Assembly: GCF_900113285.1 (NCBI RefSeq)
Contig: NZ_FOOT01000006.1
Location: 62,001-126,000, forward strand
Source of the DNA: Pontibacter chinhatensis
GTDB taxonomy: Bacteria > Bacteroidota > Bacteroidia > Cytophagales > Hymenobacteraceae
Length of the DNA stretch: 64,000 bases
Reading direction: 5' to 3'
Each line of letters starts with the position of its first letter. Position 1 is the first letter of the stretch. Position numbers and translations under genes: made by a program. The notes under the pieces were generated by a model. That model was not told the DNA's origin. It saw only the letters and a list, made by a program, of their open reading frames with translations, and did not search any database. Shown here piece after piece: positions 36,012 to 44,967 of the stretch.

Positions 36012-38342
36012 TTACTCTGCCTTTAAAACTCTTACAGGCTCAATTTGCGCCGCTCGAATGGTTTGGGAGAGCACAGTCAACAGCCCGACCAGGGCAACCA
36101 AGGCAAAGCCGATGCTTGTATTCAGAAAACTCACATCAACATGAGGGCCCATTTCCTTGCGTAACAAATCACCGCAGAACAAGCCCGCCGGAACGCCGAC
36201 AAGCCCGGCCATCAGGATAAGCATGACGAAATCCCTGGTCACTGTCCACACCAACCTTGCGCTGCTCGCGCCCATCACTTTCCGTATCCCCAACTCTTTC
36301 GTGCGCACCTCTACCGAGTAACTGGCGATGCCTAAAATGCCCAAAGCAGCGATTAGCATGACGACAAGGGCAAAGAACCCAAAAAAGCCTATCCTCTCCC
36401 TACTGCCTTCTCCCGAATAGAGGTCTTTCAGGTTTTGAATACTTGCCGTTTTTTCAGGAAAATGGTTCTCCCACAGGGACTGGATGACCTGGGTCACTGC
36501 CCTTTCGGAACCTGGCTTTATCTTTATGACCAGGGAGGTTACTTCATTTGGCAAATACCGGTAGATTAAGGGGATGGGCTCGTCAAAAACCTGGTCGGGC
36601 ATGATGCCGATGACTTGTACAGAGGCAGAGTCGAGCAACAGGTTTTGCCCCACCAGCGTCTCCGGCTCAGAGGCCAGTAATGTTGCTGCAGCTTCATTCA
36701 CCAGCACATACTGCTCCACATGCCGGGGCATATCTTTCGGGAAATTTTGCCCGGATTTCAAGCGGATGCCTTCTGTTTCAATCGTTTTCGGGTCAATGCT
36801 CACATACTTTATCTTCAGCGTTTTATCATGCAGCCGTGCAGTACTACTACCCGTCTTAAAGGCATCGTAGTACCAGTTGGTTGCCAAAGTCGTTTCCACC
36901 TGACTTATCTGTCTTATCTCGTTTTGCAGGTTTCCGTACCTTTCGCCTTTCAAATCAAGTGTCAGGACATCAGGCGTCATGATGGAGCTAATGGTGGCAT
37001 TGTTCCTTCTTTCATAATCGGCCAGTATGACAAAGAATACCATCAGCATGATGGTCACCGAAAACTGAAAGACCACCAGGGCTTTGTACACAGCCACACC
37101 CCGGAACAGCTTCACGTTCTTCATTTTGCGCAAAACCTGGATGGGCTCAAACGCGGACAACAGCCAGGACGGGAAAGCCCCTGCGACCAGGCCTGTGATG
37201 ACGGCGTAGGTCAGCAAGCCTAGAGCCAAGGTGGTGTCCCAGGTGAACGCCACATCCATATCGGGTATATGGTGCATTAAAATCTCAACACACGGCACCG
37301 TAAACATCATGGCCAGCAGGGAGACAAGGGTCGACTCCATTAGAAACTGACCAATAATCTGTTCCCGTGTTGCGCCTACGGTCTTGCGAATGCCTACTTC
37401 CCGCGCCCGGGAGAAGGCCCGCGCCAAGGCCAGGCTGATGTAGTTGAAGGCAGACAAAAGGGTTAAGGAGAGAATCAAGAACAGCTGCGTTTTTATGCCC
37501 GCCCAATCGACGCCCGCATGGTGGTCATTCTTGATGTCCTTGTTTCGGGGGGTGATGTCCTCTAGGGGCTGTGCCAGAAACTGAAGCTTGCCCTTATCCG
37601 ATTTCCGGGCATAGTTCTGGAGCGTTGCATGGAGCTGCCCCATGTTGTCTGCTGATGTTAAACGGGCGTAAAGGGCCGCACTCTTGAAGTCTGCCCAGTT
37701 CTGTGACGCCTCAGGGATTGCCCCTCTCTTTTCAAGCATTTCAGCAGCATTCATGGAAAGCATGGCCTCCATGGGGAGATGGGTCTCCAAGGGCGGGTCC
37801 TGGATAATGCCCTCCACGGTATAAGCGCCCAGCTTTTCAAACCGAACGGTTTTTCCCAGGGCATTGGCGTTGCCGAATATCTTTTCAGCCGCTTTCTCAG
37901 TTAAAAATAGGGTATTGGCACTATGGGCGAGCCTTTGGGCATTGCCTGTCAGCAGTTTGAAGCCAAAAACATCGAAAAAAGAAGGCTCAGAGAATTTTAT
38001 GTCAACAGGCACATCGCCCCCCTCGGTTTGCAGGTTATGCTTTCCTGCCAGCCGTACTCTCACCGTTTTCTCAACAAAGGAGATGCTGTCCATCTGAGGC
38101 GCCAAGGGCAATGGAGCTGTTGCCCATTTGGTTTGTTCCGCCGCATTTGTCTCCTGCGTGAGTATCCGGACTATCTGATTTAGTCTTGGATGGAAATGGT
38201 CTGTATCGTGATTGGCTTTTACGAATGTGAAAAGGATAACACCAACCGCCATGCTCAGTGACAGGCTCAGGATGTTGACCGATGAGAAAAGCTTGTTCCT
38301 CCAGAGTACCCGTACAGCGATTTTCAGATAATTCTGTAGCAT
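36012..38342 (-). CDS. FtsX/MacB-type ABC transporter permease
   Basis: The 776-residue protein starts MLQNYLKIAVRVLWRNKLFSSVNILSLSLSMAVG, the standard opening of Bacteroidota FtsX-like permeases with a MacB periplasmic core domain. It has two four-helix FtsX blocks, around residues 285-470 and at the C-terminus, each with the arginine-rich coupling stretch (FSRAREVGIRKTVGATREQI and VRTKELGIRKVMGASSARL). No ATPase or membrane-fusion gene adjoins, so the ATPase must be elsewhere. Likely an efflux or envelope-stress transporter; the substrate is unknown. Confidence 0.93.
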   Translation of the reverse strand: MLQNYLKIAVRVLWRNKLFSSVNILSLSLSMAVGVILFTFVKANHDTDHFHPRLNQIVRILTQETNAAEQTKWATAPLPLAPQMDSISFVEKTVRVRLAGKHNLQTEGGDVPVDIKFSEPSFFDVFGFKLLTGNAQRLAHSANTLFLTEKAAEKIFGNANALGKTVRFEKLGAYTVEGIIQDPPLETHLPMEAMLSMNAAEMLEKRGAIPEASQNWADFKSAALYARLTSADNMGQLHATLQNYARKSDKGKLQFLAQPLEDITPRNKDIKNDHHAGVDWAGIKTQLFLILSLTLLSAFNYISLALARAFSRAREVGIRKTVGATREQIIGQFLMESTLVSLLAMMFTVPCVEILMHHIPDMDVAFTWDTTLALGLLTYAVITGLVAGAFPSWLLSAFEPIQVLRKMKNVKLFRGVAVYKALVVFQFSVTIMLMVFFVILADYERRNNATISSIMTPDVLTLDLKGERYGNLQNEIRQISQVETTLATNWYYDAFKTGSSTARLHDKTLKIKYVSIDPKTIETEGIRLKSGQNFPKDMPRHVEQYVLVNEAAATLLASEPETLVGQNLLLDSASVQVIGIMPDQVFDEPIPLIYRYLPNEVTSLVIKIKPGSERAVTQVIQSLWENHFPEKTASIQNLKDLYSGEGSRERIGFFGFFALVVMLIAALGILGIASYSVEVRTKELGIRKVMGASSARLVWTVTRDFVMLILMAGLVGVPAGLFCGDLLRKEMGPHVDVSFLNTSIGFALVALVGLLTVLSQTIRAAQIEPVRVLKAE

Positions 38343-38483
38343 GACTTAAACTGCTATGTTTGGTTTTTAGAGGATGGTGAAAGGTATGTTTCAATTAATC
38401 ACGCTTTCTACCTACTGAGAAGAATCACATCGGAAATCTGTAGTTTCCTGCCTGCTATGAGGCGAGGACTTCACGGGTGCCGC

Positions 38484-40280
38484 TTATTCTCCACCTCGGA
38501 CCATTTCCAACTTTGCTTTTTCTAGAAGGGCACGGTTCGTAGAATCCAGTTCCGATTTAAAGAAGTTCTTTGGCCCCAGCACTTCGTACGCTCTGCCCCC
38601 GTTGTACTGAATATAGCCTACCGCCTGCGTATAAGCGCCCCAATCCCCAAGCAGCTCATTGAGTTTGTCGGGGTTTTGCTTCGCCAGATCACGTTGTTCT
38701 CTTGGATCATCCTTCAGGTTGAACAGCTGCCAGGTATTTCCGTCCCCAAACGGAGGCATAACAAGCCGGATTTTCCAGTCGCCTTTGATGTAGGCTTTGT
38801 TTTCCAGGCTTTCAACTCCAAAGCCGTTCTCCTCATCCCGCACGGTACTTCCTTTCTTGCCTAGCATTTCATTGAAAGATGTTCCTGTCATGGCTGCCAA
38901 CTTGTTGTTTTTATAAGTGTCCGGTCGTTCGATGCCGGTGATGTCGAGCAGCGTAGGCATAATGTCGGTGCCTAGAATTTTGTTGGTAGCATCCACGCCT
39001 TTCAAAGTAACGCCCGGCCCGGATATAATGAATGGCACCCGGATGCCGCCCTCTCCCGTGGTGGTTTTGAAGTATGCATAAGGCGTTGCGGTCACCTCTG
39101 CCCAGGCCCCTTCCAGCGAAACAAAAGAGTTGGGTTTGCCCATGTTTTCCAGGCTGTTGTCAAACGGCTTCATGTTCGTTTTGTAAAACGATGGGTCTTT
39201 AGGGTTGGCGCCGTTATCGCCGATCAGCATGACAATCGTATTCTCCAGTTTGCCTGCCTTTTGCAAGGCATCGAGCACACGGCCAATGTCCAGATCCATG
39301 ATCTCCAGCATGGCAGCATACAGTTCCATCCGGCGGGCCTGTAGCTTTTTCTCCTGCGCCGATAGCTCGTTCCACTTTTTGAATTCTCCGGAACCCGGAT
39401 TCATGGGCAGATCCTCTGGTATCAGCCCTAGTTTTTTCATGTTGTCCATCCGTACCTGGCGAATGGCATCGTACCCCTTGTCGTATGCGCCTTTATACTT
39501 ATCCATCCATTCGTCGGGCACGTGCAGCGGGTCGTGGGGTGCCGTAAAAGCCAGGTAGCCGAAGAAAGGTGCATCGTCTTTTTGCTCGGTGATGTACTGG
39601 ATCATTTTGTCGGCGTAGTAATTGGAAGAGTAAAAATCATCCGGAAGCTTTTTCACCTGCACGCTGTCATCGTAGTACACGGTGTGAATCACCTCCTCAG
39701 GCCCTAATGGGAAAATATTGCTAAAATGGCTGGCTCCCCCACCCAGAAAGGAGAAGCTGCGCTCAAAGCCTTCCTCAAACGGTCTCCTGCCTTTCTCATG
39801 CCCCAGGTGCCATTTACCGCTCATAAAGGTATGGTAGCCGTTTTCCCGCAACACTTCAGGCAAGGTCATGACGCGGTCGTTCAGGTACCCCTCGTAACCG
39901 GGCTGCATGTACTGGCTGGCCGCCTGAAAAGGAGGCATGGCACCCACGCCGCTGATGTGATTGTCCATGCCGGACATGAACATGGCACGGGAGGGAGCGC
40001 AAAGCGGCGAGGTATAACAATTCTGCACAATCAACCCATTATCCGCCAGGCGCTGTATGTTCGGGGTGCGGATCTCCCCGCCGAACGGTGACAGGTCTGA
40101 GTAGCCCAGGTCGTCTACCACGATTAAGAGAATGTTTGGCCTGCTGCGGTTGGCAGTTGCATTGGTATTGCTATCTGTTTTGGCTTCACTTTTGTCTTCG
40201 GTTTTACGGTCGCCACAGGCAACCACCGCGAATAATAACCCGATACTAATCAGGTAAAGGAAAAAGGATACTTTCTTCAT
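38484..40280 (-). CDS. Sulfatase lipoprotein (arylsulfatase-like)
   Basis: The 598 residues begin with a lipoprotein signal (LLFAVVAC, Cys22). The sulfatase core shows PNILLIVVDDLGYSDLSPFGG with metal-binding Asp residues, LCAPSRAMFMSG with Cys94 in the CxPSR motif that is converted to formylglycine, GYHTFMSGKWHLGH with the active-site Lys/His, and VMLIGDNGANP. Substrate may be sulfated polysaccharide or aryl sulfate. No anaerobic maturase (CxxxCxxC) gene is next to it. It is alone on its strand apart from the permease gene that follows after 141 bp. Confidence 0.95.
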   Translation of the reverse strand: MKKVSFFLYLISIGLLFAVVACGDRKTEDKSEAKTDSNTNATANRSRPNILLIVVDDLGYSDLSPFGGEIRTPNIQRLADNGLIVQNCYTSPLCAPSRAMFMSGMDNHISGVGAMPPFQAASQYMQPGYEGYLNDRVMTLPEVLRENGYHTFMSGKWHLGHEKGRRPFEEGFERSFSFLGGGASHFSNIFPLGPEEVIHTVYYDDSVQVKKLPDDFYSSNYYADKMIQYITEQKDDAPFFGYLAFTAPHDPLHVPDEWMDKYKGAYDKGYDAIRQVRMDNMKKLGLIPEDLPMNPGSGEFKKWNELSAQEKKLQARRMELYAAMLEIMDLDIGRVLDALQKAGKLENTIVMLIGDNGANPKDPSFYKTNMKPFDNSLENMGKPNSFVSLEGAWAEVTATPYAYFKTTTGEGGIRVPFIISGPGVTLKGVDATNKILGTDIMPTLLDITGIERPDTYKNNKLAAMTGTSFNEMLGKKGSTVRDEENGFGVESLENKAYIKGDWKIRLVMPPFGDGNTWQLFNLKDDPREQRDLAKQNPDKLNELLGDWGAYTQAVGYIQYNGGRAYEVLGPKNFFKSELDSTNRALLEKAKLEMVRGGE

Positions 40281-40899
40281 ACCCCTCGTTCATTTTATAC
40301 TTCCAACTACATGGTCTGGCATCAAGGCAAAAAACAAAATGACCATCATGTGCAGTTGATGAGCACCTTGTTAGCAGGGGCGAAAAGGGTGAGCTTTCTA
40401 TTTCAGCTGCATCAACGCAAGGAGGAGCAGATGAATACAGGGTGTTTTGAACTGCCTAAGGCAGCTATGGGAAAAGGTAGTTCAGTACCTAAGCGCAACT
40501 CCACGTGTGTAACAGGTATTTTTACGTCGATAAAGTCGCATCGTCTATCAAGATCACCAAGTATAAGGCAATTTGTTGCTGGGAACTTACAATTCTTTGC
40601 ATTCAAGTAGACCGAATAATTTGGCTGTGAACCCTCTTTCGCTCCTTACAGAAAGTATGGAACGATTTTTTAAACTACCGTGAATAAAGTTCTATAAGAC
40701 CGTTCTTTGATCTACAACAGCAAAAAAGCCGCTCCATTTTATGTGAAGCGGCTTTTATCATAAGCATAATTTTTACTGGCTCGTACAGGTGCCTGCACAT
40801 GCGCAACACCACTGCACGCACAGTTTCTGGTTCAGCAACCAAGGCTTGTAAAGTCTTTTTCTGAACAATACTCCCCTGCTCACACAACTAAACCATACC
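40281..40899. other. Intergenic region, no convincing gene
   Basis: About 620 bp with overlapping open frames on both strands of 60-100 codons, none with recognisable sequence. A terminator lies at 40724-40756. One of the frames could be a gene remnant, but I see no support. Confidence 0.6.
40724..40756. terminator. Intrinsic terminator after the haloperoxidase-like gene
   Basis: AAAAGCCGCT (40724-40733) pairs with AGCGGCTTTT (40747-40756), with two further pairs above one mismatch. Works in both directions; the gene ending at 40900 on the minus strand runs into it. Confidence 0.88.
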
Positions 40900-42303
40900 C
40901 TACATTTCAGGCGAAGCGCTCATATTCTCCTCCATGTTACATTGGTTCATTTCCCTTAAGTTGTTCTCGTAAACGTATTTTCCTAATTTCTTACCCTGCC
41001 GTTGCCCCACTTCAACATCTTGCCTGAAATGATAACCTATATATATTCTGGAGACAGAACTTTCATAAGCCATTTGTGAAAAGCTTCTGATATTACGCTC
41101 AACACCAGGCAAGTGGTAGGGGCTGGTAACATTCAGGTTGATTTGGTCTGACTTGAAATAGGATTTAAAAACTGCTGCAGCTGCAGCTGCACCGTAAGCG
41201 TGTGTGGAAGGAAAGTTCGGAGTAGGAGGCGTGTTAAAGACTGGTTCCCAGCCAGCATCTCCAACGGTAGCATCCACTCCGTCTGAATCCCCGTTTCTTA
41301 TAGCTGTGATCGGTCTCCAGGTCTTATGGTGGTACTTTCCCTCAAAAGAAGCGATGTAGGCATCTATCAGCGACATCTGGATAAGCCCTATCAGCCTTGC
41401 GGCTTCCCAGCCATTCAGTTTCCTCTGTTCGACTAAGGCCCTGGCCATCCTGTTCATGTAACTGGAGGACGTTTCAACCCAAAAGGCGCCAATTTCTGTT
41501 TGTTCACTGGTTCTGCCGGGACAGTCTTTGCAACCAAGCGATTTGACTTCATTGTAATCTGCTACATACTCTTTTGAATTTAATGGGTACGGGGCTTCAT
41601 CGTCTCTGAACTGGTCTCCGGATTTAATGCCGAACGGTGTGAGGCTTCCCAAGTTGGGGGCGAATACAGCATTGGCTGGCCAAACAGGGGTGGCATTCAC
41701 GAATGGAGGATAATCAACGCGGTATTCTCCGGGTGCAGTGCCTCCGGGGTAGCTTACAAAGGCTAACGGGAAATCACTTTTTCTTTTATCCAGCACGGCT
41801 GCTGCGGCTTTCCTGCCAACATCAATACCTCTGGTTCTTAAATCCGACTCTGCGATACCCATCAACACCTGACTTAATAAGGAATCGGCAGACGCGGTGG
41901 CAAGTGGGTAAAGCTGTACCATCATGTCGTGGGCTGCCTGCGAAACCGCAGCATCGGCAATGGCATGAATGTTCTTTTTCGTGATCCTGCTGGCATCTGC
42001 ATTTGCATTATCCAAGGCATAGGTCTCGTATTTCGGAACCACGTTGTTCAGGGCATCGTGCATTGCCAGCGTAACCATGGCATAAAGTTTCACTTCAGTT
42101 GGCTGCGGCAGCTGCTGATCGACAGACTGACTCAACAATTCATTCCATTGAAGCACGACTTCATTGCTGTAAGAGTTGATCATGCCATTGTTATAGTTAT
42201 GAACACTCTTACACGGATCTAAGGGTTCAAAATCATCCTTCGAACAAGAACCTATACTGATGAGAAGTATAAATCCTCCAAAAATTTTTAAAATTGTTTT
42301 CAT
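40900..42303 (-). CDS. Vanadium-dependent haloperoxidase / PAP2-type lipoprotein
   Basis: A lipoprotein signal ends at SIGSC (Cys20). The 467 residues carry the phosphate/vanadate-binding triad of the PAP2 superfamily: KTWRPITAIRNGD, PNFPSTHAYGAAAAAAVF and SRIYIGYHFRQDVEVGQRQG with the catalytic His. Together with the long helical N-terminal half, this matches bacterial vanadium-haloperoxidase-like proteins more than short phosphatases. Whether it oxidises halide or removes phosphate cannot be told from these motifs. Membrane-anchored and probably periplasmic. Confidence 0.9.
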   Translation of the reverse strand: MKTILKIFGGFILLISIGSCSKDDFEPLDPCKSVHNYNNGMINSYSNEVVLQWNELLSQSVDQQLPQPTEVKLYAMVTLAMHDALNNVVPKYETYALDNANADASRITKKNIHAIADAAVSQAAHDMMVQLYPLATASADSLLSQVLMGIAESDLRTRGIDVGRKAAAAVLDKRKSDFPLAFVSYPGGTAPGEYRVDYPPFVNATPVWPANAVFAPNLGSLTPFGIKSGDQFRDDEAPYPLNSKEYVADYNEVKSLGCKDCPGRTSEQTEIGAFWVETSSSYMNRMARALVEQRKLNGWEAARLIGLIQMSLIDAYIASFEGKYHHKTWRPITAIRNGDSDGVDATVGDAGWEPVFNTPPTPNFPSTHAYGAAAAAAVFKSYFKSDQINLNVTSPYHLPGVERNIRSFSQMAYESSVSRIYIGYHFRQDVEVGQRQGKKLGKYVYENNLREMNQCNMEENMSASPEM

Positions 42304-42986
42304 GATATGCTTCTTTTAATTCAACCTCATTTAACATCGTTAGCAGGGTGATTTTAGTAGGTAGAAGGTGATGTACGCAGAATAGATTTGACACAGACCA
42401 GCCAGCATGATTCCGCTGCCGGCGCATCAAGGATGCCAGAAAAGCAAATAAAGGAAACTGCCCTGAAGACGATGCTCCAAGTTTAAAGTAGCAGTTTAAC
42501 TGTGGTGTTCTCAGTTACTGCACAGGAGATGCAGCAGGTTGGGCAACGCAAAAACATCCATCAGGAAATGTTGATTGCCGGCATACAATTTAGAATTGAT
42601 GCAATTGGAGTGGATAAGACAAGCGAGCACTAGAAACGTTTGCTTCTTGAAGGGTCTGCTACGGGAAATAGAACAATAATGGCAGAGTGAAAGGCCTACT
42701 CAAGCTAGCGTGAGACATATCTTGTCTATACTTACCATACGCTACTAAAGGATATAAGTGAGGTAACGTTTCACTGGATAAAAGGGAATAGTAGTTAAGG
42801 CAATGAAAGTTCGGGTAAATCTACGGCAATGCTCAGTTAATAAAAAATATTATTATAATACCATAAACCCCATTAATACGAGCAGAGTCTTCAGGTGATT
42901 AACCGAATACCAGATAATAAGAGAAATATACTTTTCACAACTGCGTAGCTTGAAAGGGATTTCACCCGATAATCTACTCAGTAGTT
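42304..42986. other. Intergenic region, nothing recognised
   Basis: About 680 bp of AT-richer sequence than its neighbours with no long open frame, terminator or repeat that I can name, and fewer AGTATA words than elsewhere. It may be decayed coding sequence, but no family is recognisable. Confidence 0.5.
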
Positions 42987-43610
42987 TTAGTCGTTTTGCT
43001 TCAGCCAGGTAGTTACTTCCTCTCTTAAATAAGTATTGAAGTAGGGCAGCAGCAAGGCTACCGTTACAGCTACGTAATGCCGGATCTGGCTCTCTTGGGT
43101 AAGGTGCTGGTTCTGCGGGAGGCGCGCGTACCGCAACCAACTATCCGACACGATAAACACCTGCTCAAACAGCAGTGGGAACAAATGGGCTTCCACGCTA
43201 TCCTCAAATACGCCGCTCCGTTTGTACTCCTCAAAAATGGCTAAGAACAATTCTCTTCTGCTCTGGAATAGCTTTTCATAGGCTGTGTATACTTTGGGGA
43301 ATGTCTCTAGTATAGCCGCCGACTCTACAAAAAAGAAAACATACCGGTACATGACCCTGTAAATACTCGTCAGGGGAGCTGCCAGTGCCTGGGCACCTGT
43401 AACATTGCTGTCAGTTTCGGTCGCATAGGCGGTTATCTCCCGCTCCATTTCAGAAAAGATAGCGTGCACCAGATCCTCCTTGGTCTTGAAGTAATACCGC
43501 AGGTGCCCATCGCTGATCGCTAATTCCCGGGCAACATCGCGGAGCGTGGTTTTGCTAATGCCTTTTCTGTTAAAGACCTCCACAGCCTGACCGATAATCC
43601 TTTCTTTCAT
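42987..43610 (-). CDS. TetR-family transcriptional regulator
   Basis: The 207 residues have an N-terminal TetR helix-turn-helix (IIGQAVEVFNRKGISKTTLRDVARELAISDGHLRYYF, residues 4-45) and a helical ligand-binding part with an aromatic-rich region (YRVMYRYVFFFVESAAILETFPKVY). A perfect 18-bp palindrome begins one base upstream of the start codon and a weaker one lies 44 bp further, pointing to autoregulation and control of the divergent genes. Ligand unknown. Confidence 0.92.
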   Translation of the reverse strand: MKERIIGQAVEVFNRKGISKTTLRDVARELAISDGHLRYYFKTKEDLVHAIFSEMEREITAYATETDSNVTGAQALAAPLTSIYRVMYRYVFFFVESAAILETFPKVYTAYEKLFQSRRELFLAIFEEYKRSGVFEDSVEAHLFPLLFEQVFIVSDSWLRYARLPQNQHLTQESQIRHYVAVTVALLLPYFNTYLREEVTTWLKQND

Positions 43611-43611
43611 C

Positions 43612-43629
43612 TTAGCTCTTTGGAGCTAA
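43612..43629. promoter_or_regulatory. Operator-like palindrome 1
   Basis: TTAGCTC-TTTG-GAGCTAA, a perfect 7-bp inverted repeat with 4-base spacer, directly upstream of the tetR start codon. Size and form suit a TetR dimer. Confidence 0.65.
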
Positions 43630-43653
43630 ATTACGAAAAAATCATTACCTTTG
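43620..43653 (+). promoter_or_regulatory. Divergent promoter between two operators
   Basis: TTG (43620-43622) and TACCTTTG (43646-43653) with a 23-base gap, slightly longer than the best spacing. The -33 overlaps palindrome 1, and the -7 ends 2 bases before palindrome 2, so a bound repressor would cover the promoter. Confidence 0.55.
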
Positions 43654-43655
43654 TA

Positions 43656-43673
43656 TTAGCTCAACTGAGCGAG
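43656..43673. promoter_or_regulatory. Operator-like palindrome 2
   Basis: TTAGCTC-AACT-GAGCGAG: the left arm is identical to palindrome 1, the right arm matches 5 of 7, with the same spacer length. Centre-to-centre distance to palindrome 1 is 44 bp, about four helical turns. Confidence 0.55.
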
Positions 43674-43685
43674 GATTTTTTCCTT

Positions 43686-43745
43686 ATGAAACGCATGCAA
43701 ATCCGTAGTACCCTTACCCGTTTCAGCAAGCTGCTGTACAGGTGA
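43686..43745 (+). CDS. Possible 19-codon leader or small protein
   Basis: An ATG at 43686 opens a 19-codon frame encoding MKRMQIRSTLTRFSKLLYR, strongly basic (six Arg/Lys among 19) and potentially amphipathic. It sits 12 bases behind palindrome 2 and 18 bases before the Zn-ribbon gene, with GAGG about 11 bases before the start. Such a frame could occur by chance. If translated, it could be a leader peptide or a membrane-binding small protein. Confidence 0.3.
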   Translation: MKRMQIRSTLTRFSKLLYR

Positions 43746-43763
43746 GCTATACTTGAAATACCT

Positions 43764-44060
43764 ATGAACGCCAGTAAGAAATGTCCTCATTGCGGCCAAT
43801 GGTCCCGCTGGAGCCAAAACCCGACCGACCGATGCGAGCATTGCCAAGGTATACTTGATCCGGTTGCTGTTGCCCGCCAGCAGGCGCGGGAGGAACGCAG
43901 GCAGGAGGAGGAAGAGCGTTACTCCCTGAAGTTTATAGAAATTAACCCCGACGACCACTGGTTTATCAGGTTCTTCAAAAGGATAGGACTTGGTTTTCAG
44001 ATTGCCTTTGTGTCCATCATCTCATTTTTCCTGTGGCTGATCGCCTTGCTGGCCGGCTGA
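43764..44060 (+). CDS. Small zinc-ribbon membrane protein
   Basis: The 98 residues begin with a four-cysteine zinc ribbon (Cys7, Cys10, Cys24, Cys27: CPHC and CEHC), continue with a charged helix (ARQQAREERRQEEEERY), and end in one transmembrane segment (IGLGFQIAFVSIISFFLWLIALLAG). The last 28 bp overlap the next gene in another frame. No function known; divergent from and perhaps controlled by the TetR gene. Confidence 0.75.
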   Translation: MNASKKCPHCGQWSRWSQNPTDRCEHCQGILDPVAVARQQAREERRQEEEERYSLKFIEINPDDHWFIRFFKRIGLGFQIAFVSIISFFLWLIALLAG

Positions 44061-44404
44061 GCTGGACTACTCTCCGCCCGCTTTTCTGGGTACTGGCGGC
44101 AGTGTACGCGGGGCATTTGGGGTGGCGCTGGCTAGACTTTCCCCGGCCCTGGTGGGTGCGGCATTACCTGGATGATCTGCTGTGCCTGCCGCTGGTGCTC
44201 ACCGCTACCTTATTTGTACTGCGCTTCTTTTACGGTGCCCAGGTTCGCCTTTCCGGGTACCAGGTGGCGTTTACGGTGCTGTATTTTTCGCTCGCTTTTG
44301 AGATTTTCTTCCCCCAGTTTATGCCCCGCTATACCGGCGATTGGGTAGACGCAATGCTCTACGCAGCAGGTGGCATAATCTTCTACAGGTTTCTAAATAA
44401 GTAA
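44033..44404 (+). CDS. Small multi-helix membrane protein
   Basis: The frame opens at GTG 44033 inside the end of the zinc-ribbon gene and runs 123 codons; other starts are less likely because the first helix begins soon after. Four hydrophobic helices are visible (LFWVLAAVYAGHLGW, LLCLPLVLTATLFVLRFFY, VAFTVLYFSLAFEIFF, AMLYAAGGIIFYRFL). I recall similar proteins in related bacteria labelled magnesium citrate secondary transporter, but at this size transport is unproven. Confidence 0.7.
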   Translation: MADRLAGRLSWTTLRPLFWVLAAVYAGHLGWRWLDFPRPWWVRHYLDDLLCLPLVLTATLFVLRFFYGAQVRLSGYQVAFTVLYFSLAFEIFFPQFMPRYTGDWVDAMLYAAGGIIFYRFLNK

Positions 44405-44473
44405 TTGCTTGGGCAGGTCCGTATACTTATACTTTGCCGTGGCGTAGCGACCCTGATAGTGTGGTTTTTGAAG

Positions 44474-44959
44474 TTACTTTAATATCAGCTCCCTTATCAG
44501 TAGGGTAAGTTTGTCCCCTGCCTTTTCCTGCAACGCTAACAGGAAGTTATCAAGCTCCCCGCTCTTCCTTAGCTCCGTTAAGGGGTAAGACATCTTGAAG
44601 CCCTCAGCCCTGATTACAAGAACAAAATCTCTTTGCACCGACTTGTAAAGTAGTATCCCTCCGAAACACAAAAGCCCGAAAACCACAAAAATGAGGTATC
44701 CTAAAGCCTTACCTCCCCTGAAGCCCAACTCAGCCTCTGTGATATTCAGTGGACTGAACATATTGGCTATGTAGATCCCTGCAGCAATCAGACCAACTCC
44801 CATAATGCCAACAGCCCCCGGGTTGTTCACCAGGCTGCCTCTACGAATATGCAGCGCAGCAATCTCGTCATAGGAGAACTTTCTGTAAGCATACCTGCTT
44901 CTGAGGAGAGCTATACCAGCATCATCTACCCTTAGCTCGGCTGTCTCGTATTTCTTCAT
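44474..44959 (-). CDS. Small membrane protein of unknown function
   Basis: The 161 residues contain two central transmembrane helices (VGIMGVGLIAAGIYIANMF and ALGYLIFVVFGLLCFGGILLY) between two soluble parts of mixed strands (DDAGIALLRSRYAYRKFSYDEIAALHI; VLVIRAEGFKMSYPLTEL), a layout like small PH-domain-type membrane proteins. It follows the DUF5690 gene by 8 bp on the same strand, so the two are probably one unit. Family not recognised. Confidence 0.7.
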   Translation of the reverse strand: MKKYETAELRVDDAGIALLRSRYAYRKFSYDEIAALHIRRGSLVNNPGAVGIMGVGLIAAGIYIANMFSPLNITEAELGFRGGKALGYLIFVVFGLLCFGGILLYKSVQRDFVLVIRAEGFKMSYPLTELRKSGELDNFLLALQEKAGDKLTLLIRELILK

Positions 44960-44967
44960 GCCTATAC

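Noticed and set aside
40311-40610. A 99-codon plus-strand frame and an overlapping 64-codon minus-strand frame
   Set aside because: Neither shows a recognisable domain, start signal or neighbour relation; both could arise by chance.
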